The translations under genes and the position numbers were made by a program. Below the pieces are notes generated by a model. That model was not told the DNA's origin, did no database searches, and saw only the letters and a list, made by a program, of their open reading frames with translations. From contig CP136063.1 in assembly GCA_032622095.1 (NCBI GenBank), forward strand, positions 26,662,987-26,726,986: a stretch of 64,000 nt of DNA. Reading direction: 5' to 3'. Source of the stretch: Siphonodentalium dalli (taxonomy: Eukaryota; Mollusca; Scaphopoda; Gadilida; Siphonodentaliidae). Positions 1 to 13,080 of this stretch are shown here, piece after piece (position 1 is the first letter of the stretch; each line of letters starts with the position of its first letter).

Positions 1-128
1 ATGATTTGGTATAGCATACATTAAGCACACGCTTGTTCAATTAAATAAACAATATCAGCCTAAATTTTACTATATATCAGAAGCTACAATATTCAGAGTG
101 TGTAATAAACACAGAACAACACAGTTTT

Positions 129-248
129 GTGAACATGTTAACGTTATTGCACTTGTTTGTCGTGCCACTAGGTAAAACTCGAACCTCCGGTTCTCGTTTT
201 ACCATCGCGTCACAACAAACTTGTGCAATAACGTTAACACGTTCACAC
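129..248. repeat. Foldback (long inverted repeat)
   Basis: Arms of about 36 bp (129-164 and 212-248) are near-perfect reverse complements, from GTGAACATGTTAACG on the left to CGTTAACACGTTCAC on the right. A second nested pairing lies around the centre (GGTAAAACTCGAA with GTTCTCGTTTTACC). The whole can fold into one hairpin, as expected for a small MITE or foldback element. Confidence 0.75.
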
Positions 249-264
249 ACTTGTGTCGTTCTAT

Positions 265-360
265 CTATTAGTAATCAACCGTGATAATGGAAAAAGAAAC
301 TTTGCTGGCGCGTATTGTAATTTAATGTATGGAAATATCAGTTTTGCAAAGGCACCGCAG
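265..360. repeat. Dispersed repeat, copy 1 (partner at 13915-13990)
   Basis: The stretch with AATCAACCGTGATA followed by GGAAAAAGAAACTTT recurs near 13915-13990, with CGATCAACCGTGATA and the same GGAAAAGAAACTTT. No coding potential is seen. The rest of 360-700 is unremarkable AT-rich sequence. Confidence 0.5.
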
Positions 361-719
361 TCTAAGTTGCAGAAACTATTTGAAAATAGTAAGAAAGTCG
401 TATAAAAAATTGGAAATAAAGCACTCTATCGGCACTGAAACTGAATTATATATAACTACCATCAAACCGGCCTCTAACAACTATCCTCACCCAAAATATT
501 AGACGTAGTATACATCGTCGTATCAAATAATGTTAGAATTATTGTAGAAAACTCTAACAGTGGTGTCTATCTTACCTTGATTCTCCTCTGTTCATGTTTC
601 TTGTAAATTAAAAGAAATGCTCATACAACAAGGATTTCGACAGATACAACACAGACTAATCACATAATACTATAATCGTGTTTAGAGCACAATCCCATTG
701 TTACAATCGTTCCCTGATT

Positions 720-1500
720 TTTGGTAAACGACACCAATTCCCAAGGCTGGCGAAGGATTGTCCCATCGTTAGTGCCACCGCAGACGCTACGATTAAAATC
801 GTAAGTGGGGAAAATCGTAGGTGGAGAAATCGTAGCTTGCCCGCAGACGCTACGGTGCTGCGATGTTTGCAGCTACGATTTTATCCACGTGATCGATCAC
901 ATGATAGCAAAACGTTACACCACATTCTCCGCATTATGCAACTAAATACATATGCATGGCATGTATCTCAATTTTATAAACTAACAATTTGATGTTGAAA
1001 GTTCAAGTGAAATTGAATACGGTATATGTTTTATCTTGACAGTTTTGTACCTGTCAACTCAACAGGCTCAGCTGCCCCAATTGAATTTCAACAATTGCGG
1101 CAGCCCTCTACTCCTTGTCTGATATGTGGTATAGGCCTGGACTGCCTGCCGTGCCACATCTCCACCAATGTGGCCTCGTTTATGTAAGTGCAAGAAGTTT
1201 GTAAACTTTGCGCCATTTTTGAATGTTTTCTTTTCGTGGTATTTACAACATGACAAGTGCGACAGTGGTCATGTGACAGCTACGATCGCGCGCGTTGCCA
1301 AGGTCACGCCACGATTTTCCTGGTAAAATCAAACAGTGCTTGATTGCTACGATTTGGCTACGATATTGTCGTGGGCATGCGCATTGGATACTTCCTCCTG
1401 CGATTTTCCCCACGATTTTAATCGCAGCGTGTGCGGTGGCACTTAGGCATACGCAACTCATAACAGACAAATCGCACGGCTGCTTGAAAGTGGGACCAGT
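720..1500. repeat. Candidate MITE with long terminal inverted repeats
   Basis: Left arm 773-820 (GCCACCGCAGACGCTACGAT, then AAAATCGT and GGGGAAAATCG) is the reverse complement of right arm 1397-1443 (CGATTTTCCCCACGATTTTA, then CGCAGCGT and GCGGTGGC). Weaker pairing continues on both sides. The arms are imperfect and boundaries uncertain. Short ORFs on both strands here fall inside the repeat. Confidence 0.55.
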
Positions 1501-1690
1501 CCGTGTTGTTTCGGACATATCTATTCACATTCAACGCCGATCAGTTCATGTTAATCACGTTGTTTGGTGTGGCTAACCGGCTATTGTTCAATCGCGGCCA
1601 GAACACAGATTGGGCGTCGTGGTCAAAACACGCTCAACGGCACATTTCCAGTTGAATGCATTATGTGAGATCAATTGTGCTCTAAGTCGG

Positions 1691-1775
1691 TCAGAGCACG
1701 AGAATAGTTCTTTACCAGAATAAATCTCGTCTTCGATTCGATTGATTCTGGTAAAGAACAATTCTTGTGCTCTAA
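1691..1775. repeat. Foldback hairpin
   Basis: AGAGCACGAGAATAGTTCTT on the left pairs with AAGAACAATTCTTGTGCTCT on the right. TACCAGAAT and ATTCTGGTA extend the stem, leaving a loop of about 15 bases. The flanks (1800-2330) show nothing recognisable. Confidence 0.7.
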
Positions 1776-2329
1776 CCCTTACTTAAACCGGTCACTAATG
1801 GGGAGACTCCCAAATATTTTTTCTACCTCCCAGATTTCCGTGGGACTATTTTGTCTAACCCACCTTATTATTAGATCTCATATTGCATTGGCATGTGAAT
1901 GACACATTGACAACTAACCCACCGCATTAGCAGTGAATTCAATTGTTGTATACGATACCAGTTTCATGTTTCGCGCTTTAAATCGGTGATATTATTAGAT
2001 TAATTTAATAGCATGCATCAATTTAACTGACAGAGGTGAATATATTAAGACATTCAACTCTGATAGAGGGTGTAGAGGGACAGACTAAGGCAACTGGAGT
2101 CCATGCATGCACAAAATAGGACACTAAATTACAACCATTCATAACTAAAATAGTATATATATCAACACACACAACTAATAAAAGAAAAGTCTTCAGCACC
2201 GGTTCAGGTTCGGAATGGGGGGATTTGCTTCTTGCTGTGGTGGTATCCACCCCATGCACAGTATGCAAACACCTATTGTGTATGGGCATATGGTAATCTA
2301 CTTACAAACTCACAAACCCTACAAACGCT

Positions 2330-2445
2330 CTTCAGTGGAATTTCAGCATCCAAAAGTGGGTTGTAGGAGAGGGCTGACAGCCCTTTCAAATCTTCCCGGG
2401 TATCATCCCAAACTCCAACTTGCCTGGTAGAGGGTGTTATTGTAG
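2330..2445 (-). repeat. Dispersed copy of the 54.9-55.3 kb repeat, inverted
   Basis: Read on the minus strand this resembles the units at 54.9-55.3 kb: a GGAGTTTG block, an ACCCGGGAAGATTTG-like block, a run of C/T and CTCCTACAACCCAC. The pieces occur in the same order, so this is one diverged member of that family outside the array. Confidence 0.5.
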
Positions 2446-2814
2446 CTCATGCGCGCCACCAACATGCATGAAGGGAAACGACTCCTGTGACCCGTCCATG
2501 TTACAGGATGTTAGTGTTACAGAAGGGAAAACGACCATTTAAATTTGGATCTTAAATCTTGGATTCCAACTGGAGATGTTAGCACTCACTGTTTTCCTGT
2601 CCACTGACACCACGCTCAGCCCTCTGCCGATACTGCATGTTCCTGGTGGGGGCATGGGGATCTGACAAAAAAATTAAAAGCTAATCACATATTCGTGTAA
2701 TGGACATTTCTGATGTTAATTACACCTAGAAAACGAAAGTGTTGAGTTCTACACAAGATATAGAGTATATCTTCATGACATTTTGTATTTAGTTTCTGGG
2801 CTATGCAATAATAA

Positions 2815-3010
2815 ATGTGAACCGAAGACCCCTGTCCGGAAACGGTTCCACCAATTAATATTGATTTAATGTCAATGTTTCGGGTATAATACATAAAACA
2901 TGTTGAGACAGTTTTTCGGCTTATTTTAGAACAGATCGGCTATAAAACTTCCGACGATCTCGCTTAGACATTCGGAGCGTAACAAGCGGGAGATCTCTAT
3001 CTTGTTATCA
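2815..3010 (+). repeat. Fragment related to the TTAA-flanked MITE family
   Basis: Contains CGAAGACCCCTGTCCGGAAA followed by a TTAATATTGATT-type block. Both match the left subterminal part of the MITEs at 16.2 and 21.0 kb. The GATCTCTAT and TTCGGAGCG pieces also occur inside those elements. The ends are missing or rearranged. Confidence 0.5.
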
Positions 3011-3063
3011 CTCTACACCAAGCCAAAAAGGAAGATATTTTGCTCTGAAACATCAGTAATAAA

Positions 3064-6000
3064 CCTTTCTAATATATATGTATAGACACACACTATACCC
3101 ACCCTCACTGCGTCAGTATAAACCTTTCTAATATACCTTTATGGACACACACTATAGCCACCCTCACTGTGTCAGTTTAAACCTTTCTAATATACATTTA
3201 TAGACACACACTATACCCACCCTTACTGTGTCACTATAAACCTTTCTAATATACCTTTATAGACACACACTATACCCACCCTTACTGTGTCAGTATAAAC
3301 CCTTCTAATATATATTTATAGACACACACTATACCCACCCTCACTGCGTCAGTATAAACCTTTCTAATATACCTGTATGGACACACACTAAACCCACCCT
3401 CACTTTGTTAGTATAAACCTTTCTAATATACCTTTATGGACACATACTATACCCACCCTCACGTTGTCAGTATAAACCCTTCTAATATACCTTTATAGAC
3501 ACACACTATACCCACCCTCACGTTGTCAGTATAAACCCTTCTAATATACCTTTATAGACACACACTATACCCACCCTCACGTTGTCAGTATAAACCATTC
3601 TAATATACATTTATAGACACACACTATACCCACCCTCACGTTGTCAGTATAAACCCTTCTAATATACCTTTATGGACACATACTATACCCACCCTCACGT
3701 TGTCAGTATAAACCCTTCTAATATACCTTTATAGACACACACTATACCCACCCTCACGTTGTCAGTATAAACCCTTCTAATATACCTTTATGGACACATA
3801 CTATACCCACCCTCACGTTGTCAGTATAAACCTTTCTAATATACATTTATAGACACACACTAAACCCACCCTCACGTTGTCAGTATAAACCTTTCTATTA
3901 TACCTTTATGGACACACACTATACCCACCCTCACTGTGTCAGTTTAAACCTTTCTAATATACATTTATAGACACACACTAAACCCACCCTCACTTTGTTA
4001 GTATAAACCTTTCTAATACACATTTATAGACACACACTAAACCCACCCTCACATTGTCAGTATAAACCTTTCTAAAATATACCTTTATGGACAAACACTA
4101 TACCCACCCTCACTGTGTCAGTTTAAACCTTTCTAATATACCTTTATAGACACACACTATACCCACCCTCACGTTGTCGGTATAAACCATTCTAATATAC
4201 CTTTATGGACAAACACTATACCCACCCTCACTGTGTCAGTTTAAACCTTTCTAATATACATTTATAGACACACACTAAACCCACCCTCACTTTGTTAGTA
4301 TAAACCTTTCTAATATACATTTATAGACACACACTATACCCACCCTCACGTTGTCAGTATAAACCTTTCTAAAATACCTTTATGGACAAACACTATACCC
4401 ACCCTCACTGTGTCAGTTTAAACCTTTCTAATATACCTTTATAAACACACACTATACCCACCATCACTGTGTCAGTATAAACCCTTCTAATATACATTTA
4501 TAGACACACACTAAACCCACCCTCACTTTGTTAGTATAAACCTTTCTAATATACATTTATAGACACACACTATACCCACGCTCACTGTGTCAGTATAAAC
4601 CTTTCTAATATACATTTATAGACACACACTACACACACCCTCACTGTGTCAGTATAAACCTTTCTAATATACATTTATAGACACATACTATACCCACCTC
4701 ACTGCGTCAGTATAAACCATTCTAATATACATTTATAGACACATACTATACCCACCCTCACTTTGTTGGTATAAACCTTTCTAATATACATTTATAGACA
4801 CATACTAAACCCACCCTCACTGTGTCAGTATAAACCTTTCTAATATACATTTATAGACACATACTATACCCACCCTCACTGTGTCAGTATAAACCTTTCT
4901 AATATACATTTATAGACACATACTAAACCCACCCTCACTTTGTTAGTATAAACCTTTCTAATATACATTTATAGACACATACTATACCCACCCTCACGTT
5001 GTCAGTATAAACCCTTCTAATATACATTTATAGACACATACTATACCCACCCTCACTGCGTCAGTATAAACCATTCTAATATACATTTATAGACACACAC
5101 TATACCCACCCTCACTGCGTCAGTATAAACCATTCTAATATACATTTATAGACACATACTATACCCACCCTCACTGTGTCAGTATAAACCTTTCTAATAT
5201 ACATTTATAGACACATACTAAACCCACCCTCACTTTGTTAGTATAAACCTTTCTAATATACATTTATAGACACATACTATACCCACCCTCACTGTGTCAG
5301 TATAAACCATTCTAATATACATTTATAAACACACACTATACCCACCCTCACTGCGTCAGTATAAACCCTTCTAATAAACCTTTATAGACACACACTATGC
5401 CATCCCTCACAGTGTCAGTATAAACCCTTCTAATAAACCTTTATAGACACACACTATGCCATCCCTCACAGTGTCAGTATAAACCTTTCTAATATACATT
5501 TATAGACACACTATACCCACCCTCACTGCGTCAGTATAAACCCTTCTAATAAACCTTTATAGACACACACTATACCCACCCTCACTGCGTCAGTATCAAC
5601 CCTTCTAATAAACCTTTATAGACACACACTATGCCATCCCTCACAGTGTCAGTATAAACCTGTCTAATATACATTTATGGACACATACTATACCCACCCT
5701 CACTGCGTCAGTATAAACCCTTCTAATAAACCTTTATAGACACACACTATACCCACCCTCACTGCGTCAGTATAAACCATTCTAATATACATTTATAGAC
5801 ACACACTATACCCACCCTCACTGCGTCAGTATAAACCATTCTAATATACATTTATAAACACACACTATACCCACCCTCACTGCGTCAGTATAAACCATTC
5901 TAATATACATTTATAAACACACACTATACCCACCCTCACTGCGTCAGTATAAACCATTCTAATATACATTTATAAACACACACTATACCCACCCTCACTG

Positions 6001-7093
6001 CGTCAGTATAAACCATTCTAATATACATTTATAAACACACACTATACCCACCCTCACTGCGTCAGTATAAACCATTCTAATATACCTTTATAGACACACA
6101 CTATACCCACCTCACTGTGCCAGTATAAACCTTTCTAATAAACCTTTATAGACACACACTATGCCATCCCTCACAGTGTCAGTATAAACCTGTCTAATAT
6201 ACATTTATAAACACACACTATACCCACCCTCACTGCATCAGTATAAACCATTCTAATATACATTTATAGACACACACTATACCCACCCTCACTGTGTCGG
6301 TATAAACCTTTCTAATAAACATTTATAGACACACACTATACCCACCCTCACTGCGTCAGTATAAACCATTCTAATATACATTTATAGACACACACTATAC
6401 CCACCCTCACTGTGTCAGTATAAACCCTTCTAATATACATTTATAGACACACACTATGCCATCCCTCACTGTGTCAGTATAAACCTTTCTAATATACATT
6501 TATAGACACACACTAAACCCACCTCACTGCGTCAGTATAAACCATTCTAATATACATTTATAGACACATACTATACCCACCTCACTGCGTCAGTATAAAC
6601 CATTCTAATATACATTTATAAACACACACTACACTCACCCTCACTTTGTTAGTATAAACCTTTCTAATATACATTTATAGACACACACTATACCCACCCT
6701 CACTGTGTCAGTATAAACCTTTCTAATATACCTTTATAGACACACACTATGCCATCCCGCACAGTGTCAGTATAAACCTGTCTAATATACATTTATAGAC
6801 ACACACTAAACCCACCCTCACGTTGTCAGTATAAACCTTTCTAATATACATTTATAAACACACACTACACACACCCTCACTTTGTTAGTATAAACCTTTC
6901 TAATATACATTTATAGACACACACTATACACACCCTCACTGTGTCAGTATAAACCTTTCTAATATAAGTTTATAGACACACACTATACCCCCTCACTTTG
7001 TCATTATAAACCCTTCTAATATACACGTATAGACACACACTATACCAACCCTCACTTTGTCAGTATCAACCCTACTAATATACATTTATAGAC
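3064..7093. repeat. 59-bp satellite/minisatellite array, about 68 units
   Basis: The repeated unit is 59 bp and is built from CTATACCCACCCTCACTG, TGTCAGTATAAACC, TTCTAATATAC and ATTTATAGACACACA. The interval between successive CTAATA blocks is constantly 59. Variants cluster by position: ACGTTGTC units near 3.4-3.9 kb, ACATACTATACC units near 4.7-5.3 kb, and ATGCCATCCCTCACAGTG units near 5.4-5.7 kb. No CRISPR character: there are no unique spacers and the unit diverges along its whole length. Confidence 0.95.
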
Positions 7094-7403
7094 TCCACAA
7101 GAGATCTAAGACAACACCATTCAGTTCTTCTATTAAATAAAGAACATATTTACACAAAAAGGATATAATCCAAGAAAGCAGAGTAAAGTGCCATGGTGCA
7201 TGTATTCTGCACAACATTTGAAGTATCATAATATATTATATTCACAGTTGTTCCATGCACATGTGTACAATATCACCGCTCTATAATGTGCCTGTACAAT
7301 TATGTGAGTGCTCGCCGGTTAGTAAGACCACTTCCAGAGCACTTGTTATAATGGCTTATTCTGTCTTATGTATACAATCGCATTCTTATGTGCAAAAGTG
7401 CGT

Positions 7404-7423
7404 TAAAGTCGCCGTCGCGAAGT
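7404..7423 (-). repeat. 20-mer shared with the upstream end of the P2RX7-like duplicons
   Basis: GTTAAAGTCGCCGTCGCGAA here is the exact reverse complement of sequence at the right end of the left duplicon (near 13535-13555), also present in the right duplicon near 51698-51714. The flanks do not obviously align, so this may be a fragment of a third copy or a shared short element. Confidence 0.5.
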
Positions 7424-7715
7424 TCATATTTTACCCATTTCCCCGCTTATTAGACCAACATAGTCGTTCTGAGAACGAAATTAATCGTCCCAAGATTAGC
7501 CGCTATCGATTCGCATTCCAGGAAATCCCCATTGCATGCACACAGCTCTAAACGCAAACAACAGCTTGGGTGTAATTTATTTTTGACCCGTGACGTCATA
7601 AATCACCTTGCGGCATTCTGTTGACATTGTGTTATCGAAATCGGTTTCTGCGTGGTTTTGTTTTAGTTCACAAACATGTTTCGTTTTCGTTGGAAATCGT
7701 GAATTCGGAATGGAT

Positions 7716-7930
7716 TTATGTGTGTAATAAAATATTGAATAATACGACATGAATTATTCGCGTGGCCAACAGCTCCGGAGTAAATTCGTACATATTTGGA
7801 CGAAGTTCGTGTGTCACTGTGACTGTCAGAATAGGACCACAGTAGATCATGCCATGAATCTCTACTTCCGTGCCGCTGGAGTAGGTATTCGTGGCATGAT
7901 CTACATGTAGGTCCACGGGAACTTCGAAAT
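7716..7930 (-). other. Unassigned open frame containing an inverted repeat; possible exon
   Basis: A minus-strand frame is open for about 70 codons and ends at TAA near 7716. It contains polar, beta-like sequence such as TEVEIHGMIYCGP and ILTVTVTHELRP. I do not recognise a family. An 18-bp inverted repeat (7842-7859 with 7887-7904, one mismatch, core GTAGATCATGCCA) lies inside the frame, which argues as much for a structured repeat as for an exon. Confidence 0.2.
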
Positions 7931-8389
7931 TTATTAACTTTCAACCTATTGTTGATATGAAATGCATGGGATACGTGACCGCTTTCGCAGATTTCTGCTT
8001 TCAAGTCCCACAAGAAGAGTACGAATTACGTTTATGGCTGAACTATCAGAAGGGCTTCTTGTGTGGCTATGCTGTCTACGTATCTGCATGTATCATCTTT
8101 GTGAAAATGATTTTAATATGATCAAACAGTGAAATACAGATCTATACAGTATACTATGGCTTCTTCCATTCGTTGAGTTGAAAAAGTAAATACTGGAGTG
8201 TTATTACGCTAAATAATATAATATCTATGTTCAGGGTAAACACACCAGCCCCTCCCAAAATGGGCCGCATCCTCAGCATTGTATGGGGTTCAAGTTTTTT
8301 TTCCCAATTTTCCTCCGACTCATTCTTTTTTATTATAATATACAAAAATGTGACAACAATAACGACCATAAAAAAGCGTTTTGCTTTAA

Positions 8390-9100
8390 AAATAGTGAAC
8401 AAAAGTCATTATTTTGTCATTTTATGCAGATTAGTTCCATACATCACCTTCTCAGGAGAAGTCTATTTCTTGCCATTTCATGACTATAAAGCAAAATAAT
8501 CAATAAAACCCCCAAGATGATTTTTTGTCATGTAGGTCCTGGACTTCTTCCCTTCCTAGCCTGGACATCTTACCCCACCCAAACCCTGACTCAAACAACA
8601 TTTTCTCGGAAGAAGTTAATTTCTCATTGTTTCGTGACTATTTAAAGCAAAATAAGCAATAAAACCATGATTTTTCTCAAGTAGGCGCTGGTTGGGGGGG
8701 GGGGGGGCTACATCATGTTCTGGAATCTTCGTTTCATGACTTTATAAAGCAAAATAAGCAATGAAACCATGAGACAATTTTTTGTCATGTAGGTGCTGGG
8801 TTGTGGGTAGCTATCCAGACCTGGACATTTGAAAGAATGAAATTAAATAAAAACAAATTTAAATCTCAAAAGTCATTTTTCTCGCCATTTCAAGATCAAA
8901 TAATCAATTGTGTGATTAAAAAAATATGTCGCTTGGAAAAAAATATATTTTAATAAAAAAAAAAGGGAATTATAAAAAAAAACATTTTTCTGGCAATTTC
9001 AGGATCAAACTATGAAAAGTGGGGGGAAATTTGTCACTTAAAAATAAAAAAAATTTAAATAAAAACAAAGTTAAATATCAAACAATTTGGCCATTCCAGA
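8390..9100 (+). repeat. Diverged tandem repeat with poly-A and poly-G tracts
   Basis: Units of roughly 170 bp share CTGACTCAAACAA, TTAATTTCTC, TTTCATGACTAT, GCAAAATAAGCAATAAAA and TGTCATGTAGG. The same units appear at 10.3-10.9 kb and 49.8-50.4 kb, where most run in the opposite direction (TTGAGTCAGGGTTTGG). A run of 18 G lies near 8692-8707. The 3' half (8820-9100) is A-rich with several A runs. Confidence 0.6.
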
Positions 9101-9734
9101 GTCAAACGTTATCAAATGAATGAAATTATTTTCAGTCATATATGGGAGATGAAGATTAGGGAGATACATTGTAACAATAATCTATTAAGATTTCATTCAT
9201 TTATTCATGCATTTCTCCAGCTCGGGCAAACGAAAGCCCCTGTAATTTCCACCATCATTTGGGAAAGCATACTGAAATTACTGATGCCATTCACAACACA
9301 CGATGGAAGAGGTCTGCAGTTATGCAAACCATGGTAGCCATAGCACCACCCAATAAACTGTCTATGCTATATGCCTGTATTTGTTGTGCAGAGGTCCATT
9401 AAACGGATGACTATACTGTTGCTGGTATCCTAACATGCAACTTCAAGTAGCCATGGGTCCAGGCACGCACTCCTGAAGGGGACAGTCTCCGTGATACACT
9501 TGAAGTGTCCTTCTTCCTATGAAATCGCTTTTGTCACTTCCTTTAGCTTGGTCTCAACTTTTTCAATCTCATGGCAACATCTGCACTCACAGGTAGTTTC
9601 CATCACTGTACATAGGCCGCATGAACACCTGAAATGACAAGGGAAATACATTTATTATGGAACAACTCAGAGTTAACATTCAATTCCTCAATTTTGTTGA
9701 TGCAAACTTTGACAAATGTGTAACAAACTCGACA

Positions 9735-9936
9735 TACAGTAATGCCCTAAATAATCGACCCCTTAACCACATCAGAATTATAGGTATAGTTTCAGGATTC
9801 AGTTGGAAATATGGCTTGTGGAAATTCATCGGAAAGCTCTCATGAATGGCAACAAGTCATATTTCGGACTAAATCCTGAAAAGTTACCCACAGTTCTGCT
9901 GTGGTTAAGGGGTTGAATGTTTAGGTCATTGCTGTA
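9735..9936. mobile_element. Palindromic MITE inside duplicon, copy A
   Basis: Arms of about 90 bp meet near 9835. The left arm starts ACATACAGTAATGCCCTAAA, and the right arm is its near reverse complement ending CATTGCTGTATGT. GACCCCTTAACCACA and a TCAGGATT block pair inside. Both short ORFs here are products of the two arms. The same element lies at 49232-49437. Confidence 0.75.
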
Positions 9937-10249
9937 TGTTCTGATGAATGACAGTGGGCATGCGTCTGTCCGTCCACTTGTTCTCATGGATACATGCATC
10001 TTGGATAAGTTCCGCACAAATTTGTTATCAGAAGTTATACCTGCTGAATTGTTTACCAGGTATCTATTTCATTATCCAGTTTTGTTAATATCCCGTTTTA
10101 ACGATTCACAGCTTATACTATAGTAGTTTGTTTACCAGGTGTACATGATATCTCCCCTTTGCATCCCCCCTTTTTACTATTTTCAGTCTGTCAAATGCTC
10201 ACACCCACCGAGAATTCAACATACGACAAAATATAAATGTACACGTATT

Positions 10250-11060
10250 AATTTATTGCTTATTTATTTTTATGTTATAGTCATTAAATGGCGATAAATT
10301 AACATGTTACAAGTTGTTTGAGTCAGGGTTTGGGTGGAGAGGGGGGAATTAGATACCCAGGTCTGAATATCCCCCACACCCAGCATCTACATAAGAGTAT
10401 ATGACAAAAATAAACTAATTATTTTATTGCTTATATTGCCCTATAATGCTATATATCCATTAAAATTTTGATTGAGTCAGGATTTGGGCTGGGGAGAAAT
10501 TACACAGGCCTGAATATCCCTCCCCCCAAAAAAAGAAACCAACAGCTGCATATGAGACAAAAATATCTTATTATTTATCACTGACATGTACCGGTATATC
10601 GCTTTATATAGTCATGAAATGGCGAGAAATTAAAATTAATCGAGAAAAATTTCATTGAGTCAGGGTTTGGGGTGGGAGGGGGGAATACCGAGGCTTGAGT
10701 ATCTCTCGCCTTTTCATGAGTGTATGAAGCAAAATAAGCAACTTATAAAATAATAAATTCATTTTTGTCATAAGTAGCTGCTCGGTTGGGGAGTGGGGGC
10801 GATAATAAACCCGGGTATCTTTCTCCTGCCCCAAATACTGACTCAAACAACTTTTTCTTGGAAAGTTAATTTCTTTCCGTTTCATGACTATATATTCAGA
10901 AATAGCATACATTGGCATGTATAGACGGCAAGTCCACGCAAGATCTCAAGAAAATATGCAGAGATCTCAAGATAATATCGCGAGATACTAGTAATATGTT
11001 CAGAGCTTGAGATGCGCATGTCAGGAGCTCAAGATGTGTCGAGATAACAATTAACATGTT
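10250..11060. repeat. 170-bp repeat units and 'GAGATCTCAAGA' cluster, left duplicon
   Basis: Units here run mostly opposite to those at 8.4-8.9 kb (TTGAGTCAGGGTTTGG at 10320, 10470 and 10655), with one forward unit near 10.83 kb. They therefore form large inverted pairs around the P2RX7-like exon and the MITE. From 10940 to 11060 there are several GAGATCTCAAGA/ATAATAT blocks. No coding potential. Confidence 0.6.
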
Positions 11061-11916
11061 GAATATTCAACTTTCAAGACACTTTTTTTTCTTGGACAAT
11101 GTCACAAATCAAGAGTTAGCTAATTTTTGGCAAATTATTATTTATTATTTTAGCCAGTGCAATGTTACTGCAAACACTGTCTCTGATTGTGATAGTACTG
11201 ATACTAATAGCTGAAACCAATGTCAATCCGTGAGCAGCCATGGACTGGCAGTGGTCGAGTCCAGAATTTCAATACATCAAAAAATTGACATCTTTAGTAA
11301 AAAAAATACTACTAGTATATTTTTAGACTAACATTTCGGCAGACACATAACTTTTCCTTGAATTATATTTCATATTTCGATGTATTGAGTATGCGTAATG
11401 ATTATTACACATGTCCGCTCGTATAAACGGGGTTTTAGCTAGTATTTACATCAATTTTATTTTCACATGTTTTGCCAGTGACCGCGATATTTTTAATAAG
11501 AGTAGCAACATTACAAACTTTTTTGTATTTGAGATGTTGTGGAAATATTTTGGGTATTGTAGTAATTTAGAACATAAACATAACCATTTGATTGAGTTTC
11601 ATTACTTAGAATTGGTCTAAGTTAGAAAAATTGACTTTGAAAAAATTTCAGTTTTAAGACATGACAAATTCATATTTCGAGAAATGCTCCAAAGTCGAAC
11701 CCATGACATACAACACACCAGGATTCACTCAGTTAGGTAATAGTGTGTCCTTGCCTTACTGAAGGTTTTGTGCTGCTGAAATATGATGAAATTTATGGAA
11801 TTAATTGTCAGGAATGACTGTGCCATCAGGGGAAAGTGGCGGACAACATGAAAAATCAAAAGAAAATTGCAACATTTTGCGATGAATGTATATATATATG
11901 AAATGCAGCCTGCAGA

Positions 11917-12330
11917 ATGACACAGCATGATGCAGCTAACTTATATGATTATAATTCGAAAAAGGACCATAACTCTAGCAAAAATGGGCGGATTGTACCC
12001 ATATTCCAACTTTACCTGTATTTCGAGCTGATAAACGCATATTACAAATTTTGTTCAGATATGATCACCCAAATTGAAGTTATCATCCGGAAACCAGAAA
12101 TTGACACGATTCCAAGTCGAAAAAGGGTCACAACTCTCGCAAACATTTGCGGAGAAAACCCATATTCGAACTTGACCTGTATTTTGATCTGATAAACTCA
12201 TCTATGAAATTTGCTGTTGATCTAATAACCGAAACTGAAGTTATCATCCGGAAACCATTTCCGGACGCACGCACACATGGACGGACATACGACACCGGCT
12301 ATTTTAATAGTCCCCCCGGATAAAATATTT
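11917..12330 (+). repeat. Dispersed repeat with 'TTATCATCCGGAAACC' motif
   Basis: Two internal units share AAAAAGG-CATAACTC, CCATATTC-AACTT, ACCTGTATTT and GAGCTGATAAAC, each ending AAGTTATCATCCGGAAACCA. A GGACG-rich tail follows. The same pieces occur at 20.65-21.0 kb and 21.55-21.72 kb, and more loosely at 59.2-59.5 kb. From memory this resembles short interspersed repeats common in bivalve DNA (unverified). ORFs through it are not genes. Confidence 0.65.
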
Positions 12331-12419
12331 GGGGGATATATATAAGTTATACTTTTGTCTGTAACACTGCACTGCATAACATGCATATGAATGCTATCAC
12401 AATACACTTTCATCTAACA

Positions 12420-13080
12420 CCTGTTTTTGACCAGGTACTCAGCCTCAGGTAACTAGTAAAACTGATGACGGCAATGACAATAATTTATAAGTTGTGTCGA
12501 AGACAATGGGAACAAGGTCGTGGCACTCCGAATATACGTATTCAATGTTTAGCTTCACCTACCACAAAATAAACAAGTGAAATATGTTCTTCGTATAGCT
12601 TTTGCTTCGTAAAAAGCGTTTTGTTCGCGAAAACGTGCTTCAGATCTGGATCTAAAGCGGAAGTGAGAACTAAAACGAACTATTCAGTGAAACGAACCCT
12701 TGTCTATTTATAGCTACTATAAAATTTGGTTCGCCATTAACTTTTACCGGGCAGAAAAGCGGTTGGCCGATGAGAGCGCAGCAGGTAAATCATTTTTTTT
12801 TCTGTCTCAAACATTACTTGTTACCCACGAGCACTGCATTGAACCCCAATTACTTGTCCGCGTAATTTTCGAAAAATTCTTTTATCATGTTCTAATTGAT
12901 GCCGGTTATTTATTTGAGCACTAAATGATAGCTTATTTATTCGGATTTCGTTTTATCGCGAAATCCAGAAATATCTATAAAGATCGAGTGTCATGTGATT
13001 CCATAGATTGCAACACCCCGCTCCGGTTCCATGGTCGGGACGCCTTTTTTTAATACCGGAAGTCAGCTTACGAGCGACAT
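12420..13080. other. No recognisable feature
   Basis: AT-rich sequence with short ORFs only and no domain or splice-bounded exon seen. It lies within the 1.6-kb segment unique to the left duplicon. Confidence 0.5.

Noticed and set aside
3064-7093. Possible CRISPR array
   Set aside because: Regular spacing, but the whole 59-bp unit repeats without unique spacers, and the setting is eukaryotic.
8154-8499. Hydrophobic short ORFs on both strands
   Set aside because: They lie in T/A-rich repeat sequence at the edge of the 170-bp repeats, with no domain.
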